From Adineta vaga (lineage: Eukaryota > Rotifera), in the NCBI GenBank assembly GCA_021613535.1, contig CP075492.1:10106001-10170000 (forward strand): a DNA stretch of 64,000 nucleotides. Reading direction: 5' to 3'. The notes below the pieces were generated by a model. The model worked only from the letters and a program-made list of their open reading frames with translations, was not told where the DNA came from and ran no database searches. A program made the translations under genes and the position numbers. Below are positions 34,779 to 46,100 of this stretch, in pieces; position 1 is the first letter of the stretch; each line of letters starts with the position of its first letter.

Positions 34779-37349
34779 ATGAATATATTTCCATTCGGTC
34801 GTGTTATATACATGCCCTTATCATCAACATCAACAACTCTATTAAATCCTATAACTACAGATTTTACAGCTCCATCAACAATTCCTTTGTATAATAATAC
34901 TTTTTTAAATAATCCATTTAACGTATCTATAGCTACTAAGTGTAAGTTTCTTCGTTGAATACAAAATAATAATACATCCGATATCATGTTGTCTCAGCAA
35001 TTTATCAATATTTATCTCTTTAGTTGATTACAATGTCTTTCAACAAAGTTTACCACATCGATTTAAACGATTACGTGATGATTCTGTTGATACACAACGT
35101 AAGAAACGAGTTCGATTATCATCAACAAATCATGATCATCCGTCAACATTGTTAAAAAATTCATTAATGTTATTGCATGAACTTAAACCTTCTATCGAAT
35201 ATAGACTTGTAGCACAAACGGGTCCATCTCATCGACCTATTTTTACAATGGCAGTTGAAATCAATGGGCAGATATTTCATGGTATAGCTCAAACCAAGAA
35301 AGAAGCTAAACAAGCAGGTAAATACTTATTATACAATGCAATAAGTATTTCTTCGTTTGTTTTTCTTAGCTGCTGAAAAAGCTCTTCGATCACTTACTGA
35401 ATTTGGTGTTTTATTATCTGCTGATAATACAGCTAATGAATCAACATCAATACTAACGAAAATAATTGATACGAATATACCTATCGAAAATAAAGATAAT
35501 CTATTATCCGATGAAATAGATTATATTCTCCGACTGAAACCTAATGCTCAATTTGAAGAGACTACGATTGAACAAAATGAATTTAAATTTGTTGTTCGAA
35601 TCGATGATCAAGATTTTGCAGGTGTTGGAGAAAGTAGAGAGATAGCAAAAGCAAAAGCAACACAACTTGCATCAGAGCATTTACTTGGAATATGTCATGA
35701 TAAAAAAGGTAATTTTCATCTTTTCTTTCATTCGACAAACAATGTAAGATTATTGAAAGCTGAATTTGAATTTAAGAAATAATTCCGTGCTTAGATTTGA
35801 TTACACACACTTGAAAAACTTCTTAACCATATATCAATCTAAGATTATGAAGATACTTGTACTGTGTAATTCTATTTTGCATCTTTAGAAAATGATAGTC
35901 TTCCATATTTTCGTCGTGATTTTATCGATCATATTGCAACATGTATTCTCGAAAAATTCAATCAATTAACTCAAAATGATGTACGATATCGACGACGTCG
36001 AGTTTTATCCGGTGTTGTTCTTACACATGATTATAATCTTGAAACAATGGAAATTATTTCTATAACAACCGGTACAAAATGTTCAAATAATGATTATCAT
36101 CTACAATATAGTGAACAATCATTAAATGATTATCATGCTGAAATTCTCGCACGTCGTTGTGTAATTCGTTATTGTTATGAACAATTGAACTTATTGATTG
36201 ATGGAAAAATTGATCAATCAATATTTGAAAGAATCGATGATACTAATCGATTTCGATTGAAAAATTCCGTCACTTTTCATTTGTACATATCCAATGCTCC
36301 ATGCGGTGATGCTCGACTGTATACACCAAATGAAAGTTCAATGATAAAAGTAAAACATGCATTAAGAAAATCATGTGGATTATTGAGAGAAAAGATTACG
36401 ATGGGTGAAGGAACGATTCCACTTGTTGCTAAAACTATGTATCAGAATAATATACAAATATGCGAGACTGGATCTAATAGTGAACGGCTTTCAAGTATGT
36501 CATGTTCTGATAAATTATGTCGATGGAATTTTATTGGTTTACAAGGTAAATCAAGAGAAAGTTTTATTTGTTTAATATTTTATCCTTTTTCTTCGCAAAA
36601 AGGTGCTTTACTCAGTGTATTTATTGATCCGATTTATTTCACGAGTATTATTATTGGAAGCTTATATGATAGTGAATCTATGCGTCGTGCATTGTTTACT
36701 CGGATAGAACAAGTAAATAAAAAGAAGATTTTAAGAATTCAAAATGAAAGAATGAATTGCTTTTTTTTTGTTAAGAAAATTGATCGTATTTCAATTCCAT
36801 ATGGTCTGCGAAAACCATTTATCTCAGTTGTAAGTAGCCCTGAAGCACGAAATACGAATCGAGCACCAAATCATTCATTTCTATGGAATTGTATCGATCA
36901 AAAGTATGAAATTATTGATACTTCTACTGGATTGACGACGTCGAGTAAGATTTCATTTTTACATTTTTGTTTTTTTTCACATAGAAAACATTGTAGGAAT
37001 ATCATCGACAGTATCAAAAATGGCTTTGTTTGAACAATGGAAAAGTTTAATCAATAAAATTCCATCATCAAAAGCAATACCTAGCGTCTATTCCGATGCT
37101 AAACAATTAGCTGTAGATTATCAAATAGTGAAAACAGAAGTAACATTCTCTGATTTTTATCTTTCATATATTATAGTATTGTTTTCTATTCATAGATCAA
37201 TAAAACATTTGAAAAGGCGGGATTTGGTAAATGGATTGTATGTATTCAATCGATATAAGAATAGTTAAATTATAGTTTAATTCTATCTTTAGAAAAAATC
37301 GTATAAACATCAAGAATGTGCTAAATCATCTTTAGTCAACTTATCATAA
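34779..37349 (+). CDS. ADAR: Adenosine deaminase acting on RNA (two dsRBDs plus deaminase)
   Basis: Nine exons (34779-34941, 35024-35317, 35370-35708, 35889-36545, 36603-36712, 36776-36944, 36997-37139, 37196-37237, 37293-37349) encode 657 residues. A basic region (HRFKRLRDDSVDTQRKKRVR) precedes dsRBD1 (~101-165, IFTMAVEINGQIFHGIAQTK) and dsRBD2 (~200-263, FKFVVRIDDQDFAGVGESRE). The adenosine deaminase domain follows (~275-650). All catalytic landmarks are present: zinc-ligand/proton-shuttle HAE (His348, Glu350), Cys404 in APCGDA and Cys471 in MSCSDK, plus YGLRKPF-type and WNxxD segments. The end FEKAGFGKWIKK matches the conserved ADAR C-terminus. ADARs edit A to I in double-stranded RNA, usually in the nucleus. 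The two-dsRBD layout and size resemble ADAR2/ADARB1 more than Z-domain ADAR1. An active enzyme is predicted. Confidence 0.93.
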
Positions 37350-37587
37350 CTCAAATCTGTGATATATTTCGTGTTCATATTATTAATGAAATCATTCTTA
37401 CTTAAATAAATTTATTGATTTAAAACATATGTTTTCATCTAGCTTAGCTATTTTTATTTATCAATCTGTAGCAATGCTTTTATTCAAAACTAAAGAATAA
37501 AAAAGGATTCGAACTCAATAATTGTAGTCTGAACAGAATAACATTTGGACAAAGAATACATCTGTTTTGTTTTTAGAAAAAAAAGCA

Positions 37588-38439
37588 ATGTCATTCTCAT
37601 TAGCATCGCGTATAAAATTGCACGATGGTCATCTCATGCCCATATTTGGTTTAGGTTTATATCAAGCAGCATCATCATCTAAAACGACACAGATTATTGT
37701 TGATGCTATTCGTTTAGGTTATCCATTAATTGATACTGCTGAATTATATCAAAATGAATCGCAAGTTGGTGATGCTATCAAGAGAACTATTGATCGTGAA
37801 CAAATATTTATTACTTCAAAAATTCTTCGAACAAATGATGGTCGTCAAGGTCTTCATCGATCATTTCAAAATTCATTACAACAACTTGGTAGTAATTACA
37901 TTGATCTATATCTCATTCATGCACCACAAGGTGGTCATGTCGTTGAAGTTTATAAAGAAATGGAAAAATTACAGAAAGAAGGAAAGATTCGTTCACTTGG
38001 TGTATCAAATTTTGGTGTTCAACATTTGGAATGGTTAAAACAAGCCGGTTTTGTTCCAGCTGTGAATCAAATTGAATTGCATCCATGGTGGCCAAATGAC
38101 GATATTGTAGATTATTGTCGAACAAATAAAATTGCAATTATGGGTTATTCACCGTTAGGTAAAGGTCATTTTCTCAATGATCCATATTTGATTAAACTTA
38201 GTGGAAAATATGGTAAGACTCCTGCACAAATCCTGATTCGTTGGTCGATACAAAATGGTTTTATAACTATTCCGAAAACAACATCTGACATTGAAAGGCT
38301 TAAAGAAAATATGGATGTTTTTGATTTTTCAATGTCCGATGAAGATATGAAAGGTTTATCGGAATATGGAAGAAAAAATTCACAAAATACAGGATGGGAT
38401 CCAACAAAGAATAGTAAAGAAAAATTTGGACCAATTTAA
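37588..38439 (+). CDS. Aldo-keto reductase
   Basis: A single coding exon of 283 residues. The first ATG in frame is 37588 (MSFSLASRIKLHDGHLMPIF); the 21 bases of open frame before it begin with TTG and follow an AG acceptor at 37576, which indicates a spliced 5'UTR or spliced leader. The AKR TIM-barrel motifs are complete: catalytic Asp49 and Tyr54 (IDTAELYQNE), Lys78 (TSKI) and His111 (LIHAPQ). Also present are GVSNFGVQHLEW, NQIELHPWW and the NADPH-binding IPKTTSDIERLKEN. The enzyme should reduce aldehydes or ketones with NADPH in the cytosol; its substrate cannot be inferred. The lack of introns, when most neighbours have many, and the short bacterial-type length raise the chance of horizontal origin. 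It starts 239 bp after the ADAR stop on the same strand. Confidence 0.93.
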   Translation: MSFSLASRIKLHDGHLMPIFGLGLYQAASSSKTTQIIVDAIRLGYPLIDTAELYQNESQVGDAIKRTIDREQIFITSKILRTNDGRQGLHRSFQNSLQQLGSNYIDLYLIHAPQGGHVVEVYKEMEKLQKEGKIRSLGVSNFGVQHLEWLKQAGFVPAVNQIELHPWWPNDDIVDYCRTNKIAIMGYSPLGKGHFLNDPYLIKLSGKYGKTPAQILIRWSIQNGFITIPKTTSDIERLKENMDVFDFSMSDEDMKGLSEYGRKNSQNTGWDPTKNSKEKFGPI

Positions 38440-39397
38440 GTTTTCGTTATTTTCGCATTTGGTGCTTATGAACTGTTTTGAAAAAGAGATTTTGCAATAA
38501 TGTTTGTTTTAATTATTAAGTTATATAATATTTTCGATAAGCATGCAACGAATATGGAATAAAAGATATATTTGCAATTATGAAAATGTTTTGGTTTTCC
38601 AAGTCGAGAAGAAAAGACTTCGAGATGTACTTGAAAGGTAGTGTTTATATACACACAGACAGTCTTTAGTCTCGAACCTTATCAGATATACCAACTTGTC
38701 AATGTCAAGAATTGTTAACACAGTTAATAAAATGAATATATATGAGAATGACCTATGTCTCTCGTCACTCTAGAAACGACGTAGGAATTAACGTGTTCAT
38801 ATCATCTTTCAATGAAGCTATTTAAATGTCTTCATTCGAACTGTCATCATAAAAATATTAGGATGAAACTGTCTAGTAAAATACATGCGATACTATTCCA
38901 TCTATTTATATATGTCTTTAGAACAACAAAGAGAATCTCGCATATAATACAAATAGACAATGAATTACGACGTAGATAGTTCTCATGGTTTGATAAGACT
39001 ACGTGCCGAAATGTGAAGTTTTTGTGTCTATCTTATGATTTATTATACATATTTTAAGATTAAATGCAATCATTCGATTATTCATGGTCGATATTTTCTC
39101 TAAAAATTAAGATAATGAAAATTCTATTGAATTAAAATATCCATCTAGACCACATTGAGTGGTGTTTTGATTTTTATCGATCTAATACTATAAGACACTT
39201 TTTTCATATGAATAGATTGGTGTTTTAACAATATATAAAGACTCGTGATTGCTTTTACAGACATATTTGTATCAATCAAAATATTTTTCTGTTTCATCAT
39301 TGTTGTTTACAGATACGAATTAAGTCAAGCGTATGATTTAGATATGATATTTAAATAATGTCCGTTACTAGATGCAATCAAAAACACAAAAAAACCA
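38440..39397. other. Intergenic, no supported gene
   Basis: AT-rich sequence between the aldo-keto reductase and amidinotransferase genes. No coding-like frame, repeat or structured element is evident. Confidence 0.55.
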
Positions 39398-40827
39398 ATG
39401 AAGTCTTCATCCCTAGTTAATTCGTGGACAGAATGGGGTCAACTGGAAATTGTATGCGTAGGCACTGCTCGAGCTATGTGTTATCCTGATGAAAGTCCAA
39501 GTTATCCTTGGCATGTACCACGATCTAACAGCCTACAGCGATATATCAGTTCAATGGTTGGTCCACGACCTCAACATCGTATCGAACAAGCACAAGAACA
39601 ATTAGATAATCTAGCTGACATTCTTCGTGCAGAAACAGTTCGAGTTTGTAATTCGATTGATGAAGTATTCAACGAAGATATTGAACAAGTTCTTCCTCGA
39701 AAGCAAACAATTCCTACAGATAAAGCATCAACATTACCTGATGGAATTGATCTTAGAAAAGGAAAAATCGAAGTCTGTCGACCAGATGAATTCTCAAGCG
39801 AAGAAATACGTTTTGATCATCAAATTTCTACACCTCATTTTAAATCTCAATATCAATTTGGTCTTTCTTGTCCACGTGATGTATTGCTTACGTTGGGTGA
39901 CACAGTTTTAGAAGCACCTGTTTCTACTCATACACGTTACTTTGAATCCGAATATTATAAACCTATGATATATTCACTATGGAATCGTGATTCATGTATG
40001 AAATGGTTACAACCACCAAAACCGACTTGTTCACCAAAACTTTTGTTTAATGATGTTGACTTTTGGAAAAAGAATAAAATGAAAGAAATCAATAAATCAG
40101 TATTTGCTAGTAGTGGTTACAAAACAAATCTGAATGAAAATGAAATTGTTTTTGATGCAGCCGATATCATGCGTATGGGAAAAGATGTATTCTATAAAAA
40201 ATCCGTTACTGCAAATAATCAAGGTTTCTATTGGCTTCGTCGAACATTTCCTCATCTTCGTTTTCATATGATGCATTTTCCGTCGGACACTAGTTGTCAT
40301 TTAGACTGTGCATTGATGCCATTGAGACCACCGACAGCTGGTTCTGAAGGTTTGATTCTTCTCAATCAAAATTATTCACCATTAGCTAGTGAAATGAAAA
40401 TATTTACCGATAATAATTGGCGTCCAATATGGGGACCTTTAAGTTGCACTACAGCTGTTCCTCCATTAGCACTTTGTTCAGCAAATCTTAATACAAATTT
40501 TCTTTCTCTCAATGATCATTGCATTGTAATTGAAGAATGTGAATTACCACTCTATCATTTATTACATGATGAACTTGGTTTTGATGTTATTACTTGTCCA
40601 CTTCGAATACTTAACGAATTCGGTGGTTCAGTTCATTGTGGTTTGTTAATTTTCTTTATTTGAAGTAATTTTATCCTATTTCTATTCTAGTAACATGGGA
40701 TATACGACGAGATGATTCATGTATTGATTATTTTCCAAATCAAGATTATGAAACTGAATGTAAAATTGATCTTAACAATTATTTCGACAGTAAAATGTTA
40801 CCAGTCGATATTAACAATAAATCATAA
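39398..40827 (+). CDS. GATM: Glycine amidinotransferase-like enzyme (AGAT family)
   Basis: Two exons (39398-40640 and 40691-40827) encode 459 residues. The amidinotransferase core starts at VNSWTEWGQLEIVCVGTARA. Catalytic elements are in place: Asp253 in FDAADIMRMGKDVF, His301 in SCHLDCALMP, and nucleophile Cys414 in GGSVHC followed by VTWDIRR. Other conserved segments are CPRDVLLTLGDTVLEAP and FWLRR-type WLRRTFPHLRFH. AGAT moves the amidino group of arginine to glycine, giving guanidinoacetate for creatine synthesis. Human AGAT has a ~40-residue mitochondrial presequence; here the core begins eight residues from the Met, so a cytosolic enzyme is predicted unless a 5' exon was missed. A stretch of about 40 residues around LPRKQTIPTDKASTLPDGID appears to be an insertion. 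Only one intron interrupts it. Related bacterial amidinotransferases use other acceptors, so the glycine specificity is inferred. Confidence 0.85.
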
Positions 40828-43179
40828 AACTATATTCTATCGATGAGGATTTTTCTACTAATGGAATTTAAATAAAGTAAATTGACCTTCGAAGAAAGAA
40901 GTAGTCATTGTGAGCGTTTTTTTCTCTTCTTTATATATATATATATATATACATATACGTTGTATGGTTAAAAGCGAAGAAATCAAGCATGCGTGTGTAT
41001 GTGTGAATTGTTTGTTCAATTGCACAGAAAATTTTGATCTGAGTGACATCTGTTAAATAAAGATTAGTCTATTATAGATAAATCTTATATTCAATTATTA
41101 ATAATAAAAGTTTTTCCTGAAAGAAAAAGAGGAGTAAAGGAAAAGATGATGTCGCTTCTACTCAGGTATTATTCGGATTCGATTGGACGTTCTTTATTTG
41201 AAGAAATTTTTTCGTCTTCTTCTTCTTTTATTATATAGTTCAATTCTTTCTTTTAAGTTCGCTTACATATATATATATATATATACACATATGTATATCA
41301 TCGAAGCATTTACGTTTATTTTCAGTTGTTTTTCTTATTTATTTCTAAAATACGTCTTGAAAAATATCTGTTTTCAAAAAGTTTTTCTCTTCTATTCGTT
41401 TCTTTCTTTCTGTTTTTAGTTTGATTGTACAGAACAATATGAAAGAAAAAGAGATAGAAAGAGTAATCAGTCTCATGCGTACAGGTAACGACGTATGTGT
41501 GCGGGCATGTATGTATTGTCGATGTTACGATCTTGTTTCTTTACATCTATGTTCGTTCGAAACACTTCTAAAGTAAAGAGAAGCTCGCTGGCGTCGACGT
41601 CGAGAATGCGAATAGGAGAAATAAAATAAAAAATACGAAAGAAAAAGAAGAACATAGACGCGACGTGAAGTGTTTTGTGTCTACATTATTAACTTGATCA
41701 TAGACCTCTTTTCTCTTTTTTTTATATGTTTTTTTACTGTTACCTGACCAAATATCGAACCGCATCTTGAACTTGTAGCCGTAACATTCATTTCCTTTGT
41801 GTTCTTTCTTGTTAACATTTATTATGTGTTAAACTACTCAATCAAATGTTTTCTTTTTCTCTTTCTTTTTGTTCTTCTTCTTCTTTTTTCGACTATCTCG
41901 AGGATGTTTATATTATGTTGTAAAACAGTAATAGTCAAAAAAGAAGAGATCGAACGCAGAAGAGAACAGTAAAGCTCTCACACATATATGTATGTGCATC
42001 TAGTTATTTTCGGCTCAAGCAACCATTTATTCTTTTCTATTTGACTTGACCGACAAAAAAATCGAATGTACATGTATTTGTAAAAGAGAGAAAAGACGTG
42101 AACGAGTGCGATGAAGAAGAAAAAAAAACGAACAGTAAATCACGAGTATTTGTGTCTCTTTCTCACAAATATATCAGTATATGTATATACATACAAATGG
42201 ATTATCTTCCGCGATAGTTTGTATGAAGTATTTGTGTACATTTTTTTCCTTTTCTTGTCCGTATTTTATTTCAACACGAATCAATTTGTTTGTGTTACTT
42301 TTAATATCAGTAACATTCTTAAAAAGAAAAGAAAATGCAAACATTTTTCTTTTCTTTTCTTTCGTATAAATATGTTTTGCCTATCAATTATGTGATAATA
42401 TATAGCAGAAATTTTGTTTATAATTTAATGAACGATGAGTATGTGCGGTTAGATTCCTTTTCTAATACGTTTGTTAAATTCGATAAGAAGACGAAACATA
42501 CCATCATCCTACATAGACATACTCATGCGCTTCGTTTGTTCTTTTTGATTCGTCATCCCACCTCCGTCCGCCTCGTTCTTTATTCACAGATATGAATCAT
42601 AAAAAAGAAATGTTAATAACATTGAAAATATAAAAAAGAGCCATGCATGCCATTTCCCTTTTGTCTTGCATAGTAAAGATAACAAATTTTCTCTAGTCCA
42701 TATATATTGACTGTTATTATTGTATTTTATTAACACTTTGCAAATATATATACATACACAACATTAATTTTTCAATATGGATAAGTAAGTGGAAAAGTTT
42801 TTTTTTATTCATATTTCATAATACTGAAGATCTGTCATCCCAATGATGAGTGTATATCACAAGGTCTCAATTATTTATGATTATAATATATATATATATA
42901 TACATATATATGTGTATATATACATATACGTCTGTAGTAGTTCGAAAGATTATATAATCAAAGAAACGTATTTCTTTTTTTCTTCTTTCCCTTCTCTCGT
43001 TGAACACATCGCGACCGGGGCATATATACACGTACAATATTGCACCTCGTTTACTCATCGAATGAACTGTTTTCTTTTGCCTCTATACATTCATACATCC
43101 AATCGATGAGAATACATATACATACGTGCACATCATTCTTTTTTCTTCGTTCCTTTTTTTTTGTTTTAGAGTCGAAGAA
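40828..43179. other. Upstream region of the myosin gene, no supported gene
   Basis: T- and AT-rich sequence of 2.35 kb with (AT)n tracts at 40932-40950, 41267-41285 and 42885-42927. Open frames are Phe/Ile/Tyr-rich shadows. A TTGTTTTAG acceptor ends at 43170, ten bases before the myosin ATG. Promoter elements are expected here but none stands out. Confidence 0.5.
42885..42927. repeat. AT/GTAT microsatellite
   Basis: Mixed (TA)n tract with CATATATATG and GTGTATATA interruptions, the longest simple repeat upstream of the myosin gene. Confidence 0.8.
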
Positions 43180-46100
43180 ATGCCTACACCGGCAAATAAT
43201 AAATCAGGTGGTGCGATGGATAATGGTCATGAACCAGCTGAAATGAAATATTTACGTTCAACAGATATGAATTCCAAAGATAGTATTACAGATGCAACAA
43301 CAGCTAATGAATGGGCAGCAAAGAAATTTGTCTGGGTACCTGATGAACATGAAGGTTTTATTCGCGGTCAAGTTCGTCAAGAACAAATGGATGGACAATT
43401 ATTAGTTGATTTAGAAAATGGAAAACGTGTTACCATACATAAAGATGATACACAACGTGTTAATCCACCAAAATTCAGTAAAATAGAAGATATGTCGGAA
43501 TTAACATGCTTGAATGATGCTTCGGTATTATATAATTTAAAAGAACGTTATTATTCAGGTTTGATCTATACATATTCGGGTTTATTTTGTGTTGTTGTCA
43601 ATCCATATAAACGTTTACCGATCTATTCTGAAAATGTTATTGATATGTACAAAGGAAAAAAACGTGAACAAATGCCACCACATATCTTTGCTATTGCTGG
43701 TGATGCATATCGGTTAATGTTACAAAATCGTGAAGATCAATCAATTTTATGCACGTAAGTTTTATTTCTTTAGTTGAGAAAGAAAGAAACAAATATAATG
43801 ACTTATTTTTTTTAAATAATTTTTCTAGAGGAGAATCTGGTGCTGGTAAAACTGAGAATACAAAAAAAGTTATTCAATATTTAGCTTATATTGCTGCTGC
43901 ACCAAAAAGTTCGCAACGTCAACCGACGAATACCGTTAATCAATATCAAGTAAGGAATCGATTTATGTTGAGATACTTGAAATTGAAAAATAATGTCAAG
44001 AGACAAAGTATTCTATAATTGATGTTCGAGTGTAGATTTCAATTCGACAACATAGTTGAATGAATAATGATGTAAATATTATGCATAAAAATTGTTGTTA
44101 ATGACAGGATCCCTGCTGTTGACACTGAAAAGGAGAAAAAACAGCATGAGAGTTTTGTTGAATGTCAATAAAAGAAAGAAACCATCTTGATTTCTAAGTG
44201 GTTTTTTCAATGACAATCTCATAAAAAACTAACAGACGAGTGTAAATCAATAGTAAAAATATAATGGAATTTTGTACCTTATGATTATTTTGTTACTGTC
44301 ATTTAGCAACAAGTGAATGCAAACAAACCTAGCGATGCATCCGTAAGTAATTTTTCTAATATATTGGTTTTTCTTAATCTATTGTACGTTTAGGGTGAGC
44401 TTGAATCGCAACTTCTTCAAGCAAATCCAATTCTTGAAGGTAAAAGAAGAGAAAATTTGTTAAATTTCTCTCTATTAACTTTGTTTTTCTTCATTTTCTT
44501 AAGCATTCGGTAATGCCAAAACTGTCAAAAACGATAATTCATCTCGATTTGGTAAATTCATTCGTATTAATTTTGATACATCGGGTTTTATTGCTGGAGC
44601 ATCGATTGAAACTTATTTATTGGAAAAATCTCGTACAATTCGTCAAGCAAAAGAAGAACGTACATTTCATATTTTTTATCAATTATTACGTGGTGCTAAT
44701 ACAAAAATGATTACCGATTATTTATTGGAAGATTTTAGTCGTTATCGTTATTTAACACATGGAAATGTGACTATCCCGGGTATTGATGATAGTGAAGAAT
44801 TTCAAAGTACAGTTAAAGCTATGCAAATTATGAATATGTCAGGTGATGATTTAAATTCCATATTTCGTACGATCTCAGCGGTTTTACAAATGGGTAATAT
44901 GCAATTTAAACAAGAACGTAATAGTGATCAAGCAACATTACCCGATGATACAGTTGCACAAAAAGTCTGTCATCTATTGGGTATTCCAGTGACAGATTTC
45001 GTACGATCTTTCTTGAAACCAAAACTTAAAGTTGGAAGAGATTTTGTTACCAAAGCACAAACACAAGCTCAAGTAAGTGAAATGATTTTTTCTCTCCCTA
45101 TGATGAAAGATGAAGGTTTTGTAAATGAAATTCAATCTAGATGAAGAAGGCAAAATCGATCGAATTTGTTTAACTTTGCTGAAATGTACTGAGAAAAAAA
45201 ACTTTGAGGTCATACGTATGACTAAGAAGAGAAAAGGATATGAATCACCGTGATGAACGATATGAATGACTCATTATTATCACTTTCTTTAGGTTGATTA
45301 TGCGGTGGAAGCTATTTCAAAAGCAATCTATGAACGTATGTTCAAATGGATTGTTATACGTATCAATAAATCGCTTGATCGAAGTAAACGTCAAGGTTCA
45401 TCATTTATTGGTATTCTTGATATTGCTGGTTTCGAAATCTTTCAACTTAATTCTTTCGAACAATTATGTATTAATTATACAAATGAAAAACTTCAACAAC
45501 TTTTCAATCATACCATGTTTGTTCTTGAACAAGAAGAATATCGTCGAGAAAATATCGATTGGGAATTTATGGATTTTGGTCTTGATCTTCAACCCACCAT
45601 TGATTTAATTGAAAAAGTAAATTTTAATTCAACGAATTGATTTTAGATGATTAATACTTTTTTGTATTTTCTAGCAAATGGGTATTTTAAGTTTATTAGA
45701 TGAAGAATGTTGGTTTCCAAAAGCCACTGATCGAACTTATGTTGACAAATTAATCAATGCTCATGCACAACATCCAAAATTTGGTATAAATCGAATAATT
45801 TTCTCTTCTTTTCAATGCATATCGATTTCTTTGCATGTATTTTTAGGAAAACCAAATTATAAAGCACCAGCTGATTTTAGTATCATTCATTATGCTGGTA
45901 AAGTCGAATATTCAGCTGAACAATGGTTAATGAAAAATATGGATCCATTGAACGATAATGTTGTTGCACTTTTACAAACTTCAAGCGATCCATTTACACG
46001 TGAAATCTGGAAAGATGGTAAGTAAACACGATATTTATCTTGTTTCACAAAATATGAATTTCAACATTCAGTTCCGCTTTGGGGAATGAGACCGAGTCTT

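Noticed and set aside
37495-37530. GGATTCGAACTC resembling the T-loop of a minus-strand tRNA
   Set aside because: The flanking stems do not pair and no D-loop or anticodon arm is present at proper spacing.
42111-42595. Overlapping Phe/Ile/Leu-rich frames upstream of myosin
   Set aside because: They arise from T-rich low-complexity DNA. They overlap in two frames and have no homology or splice logic.
44107-44172. Possible further loop 1 cassette exon after TGACAG in the myosin intron
   Set aside because: In the required phase 0 it reads into TGA after four codons. The coding-looking frame ([14 protein letters not shown]) is one base off and has no AG in the correct position.
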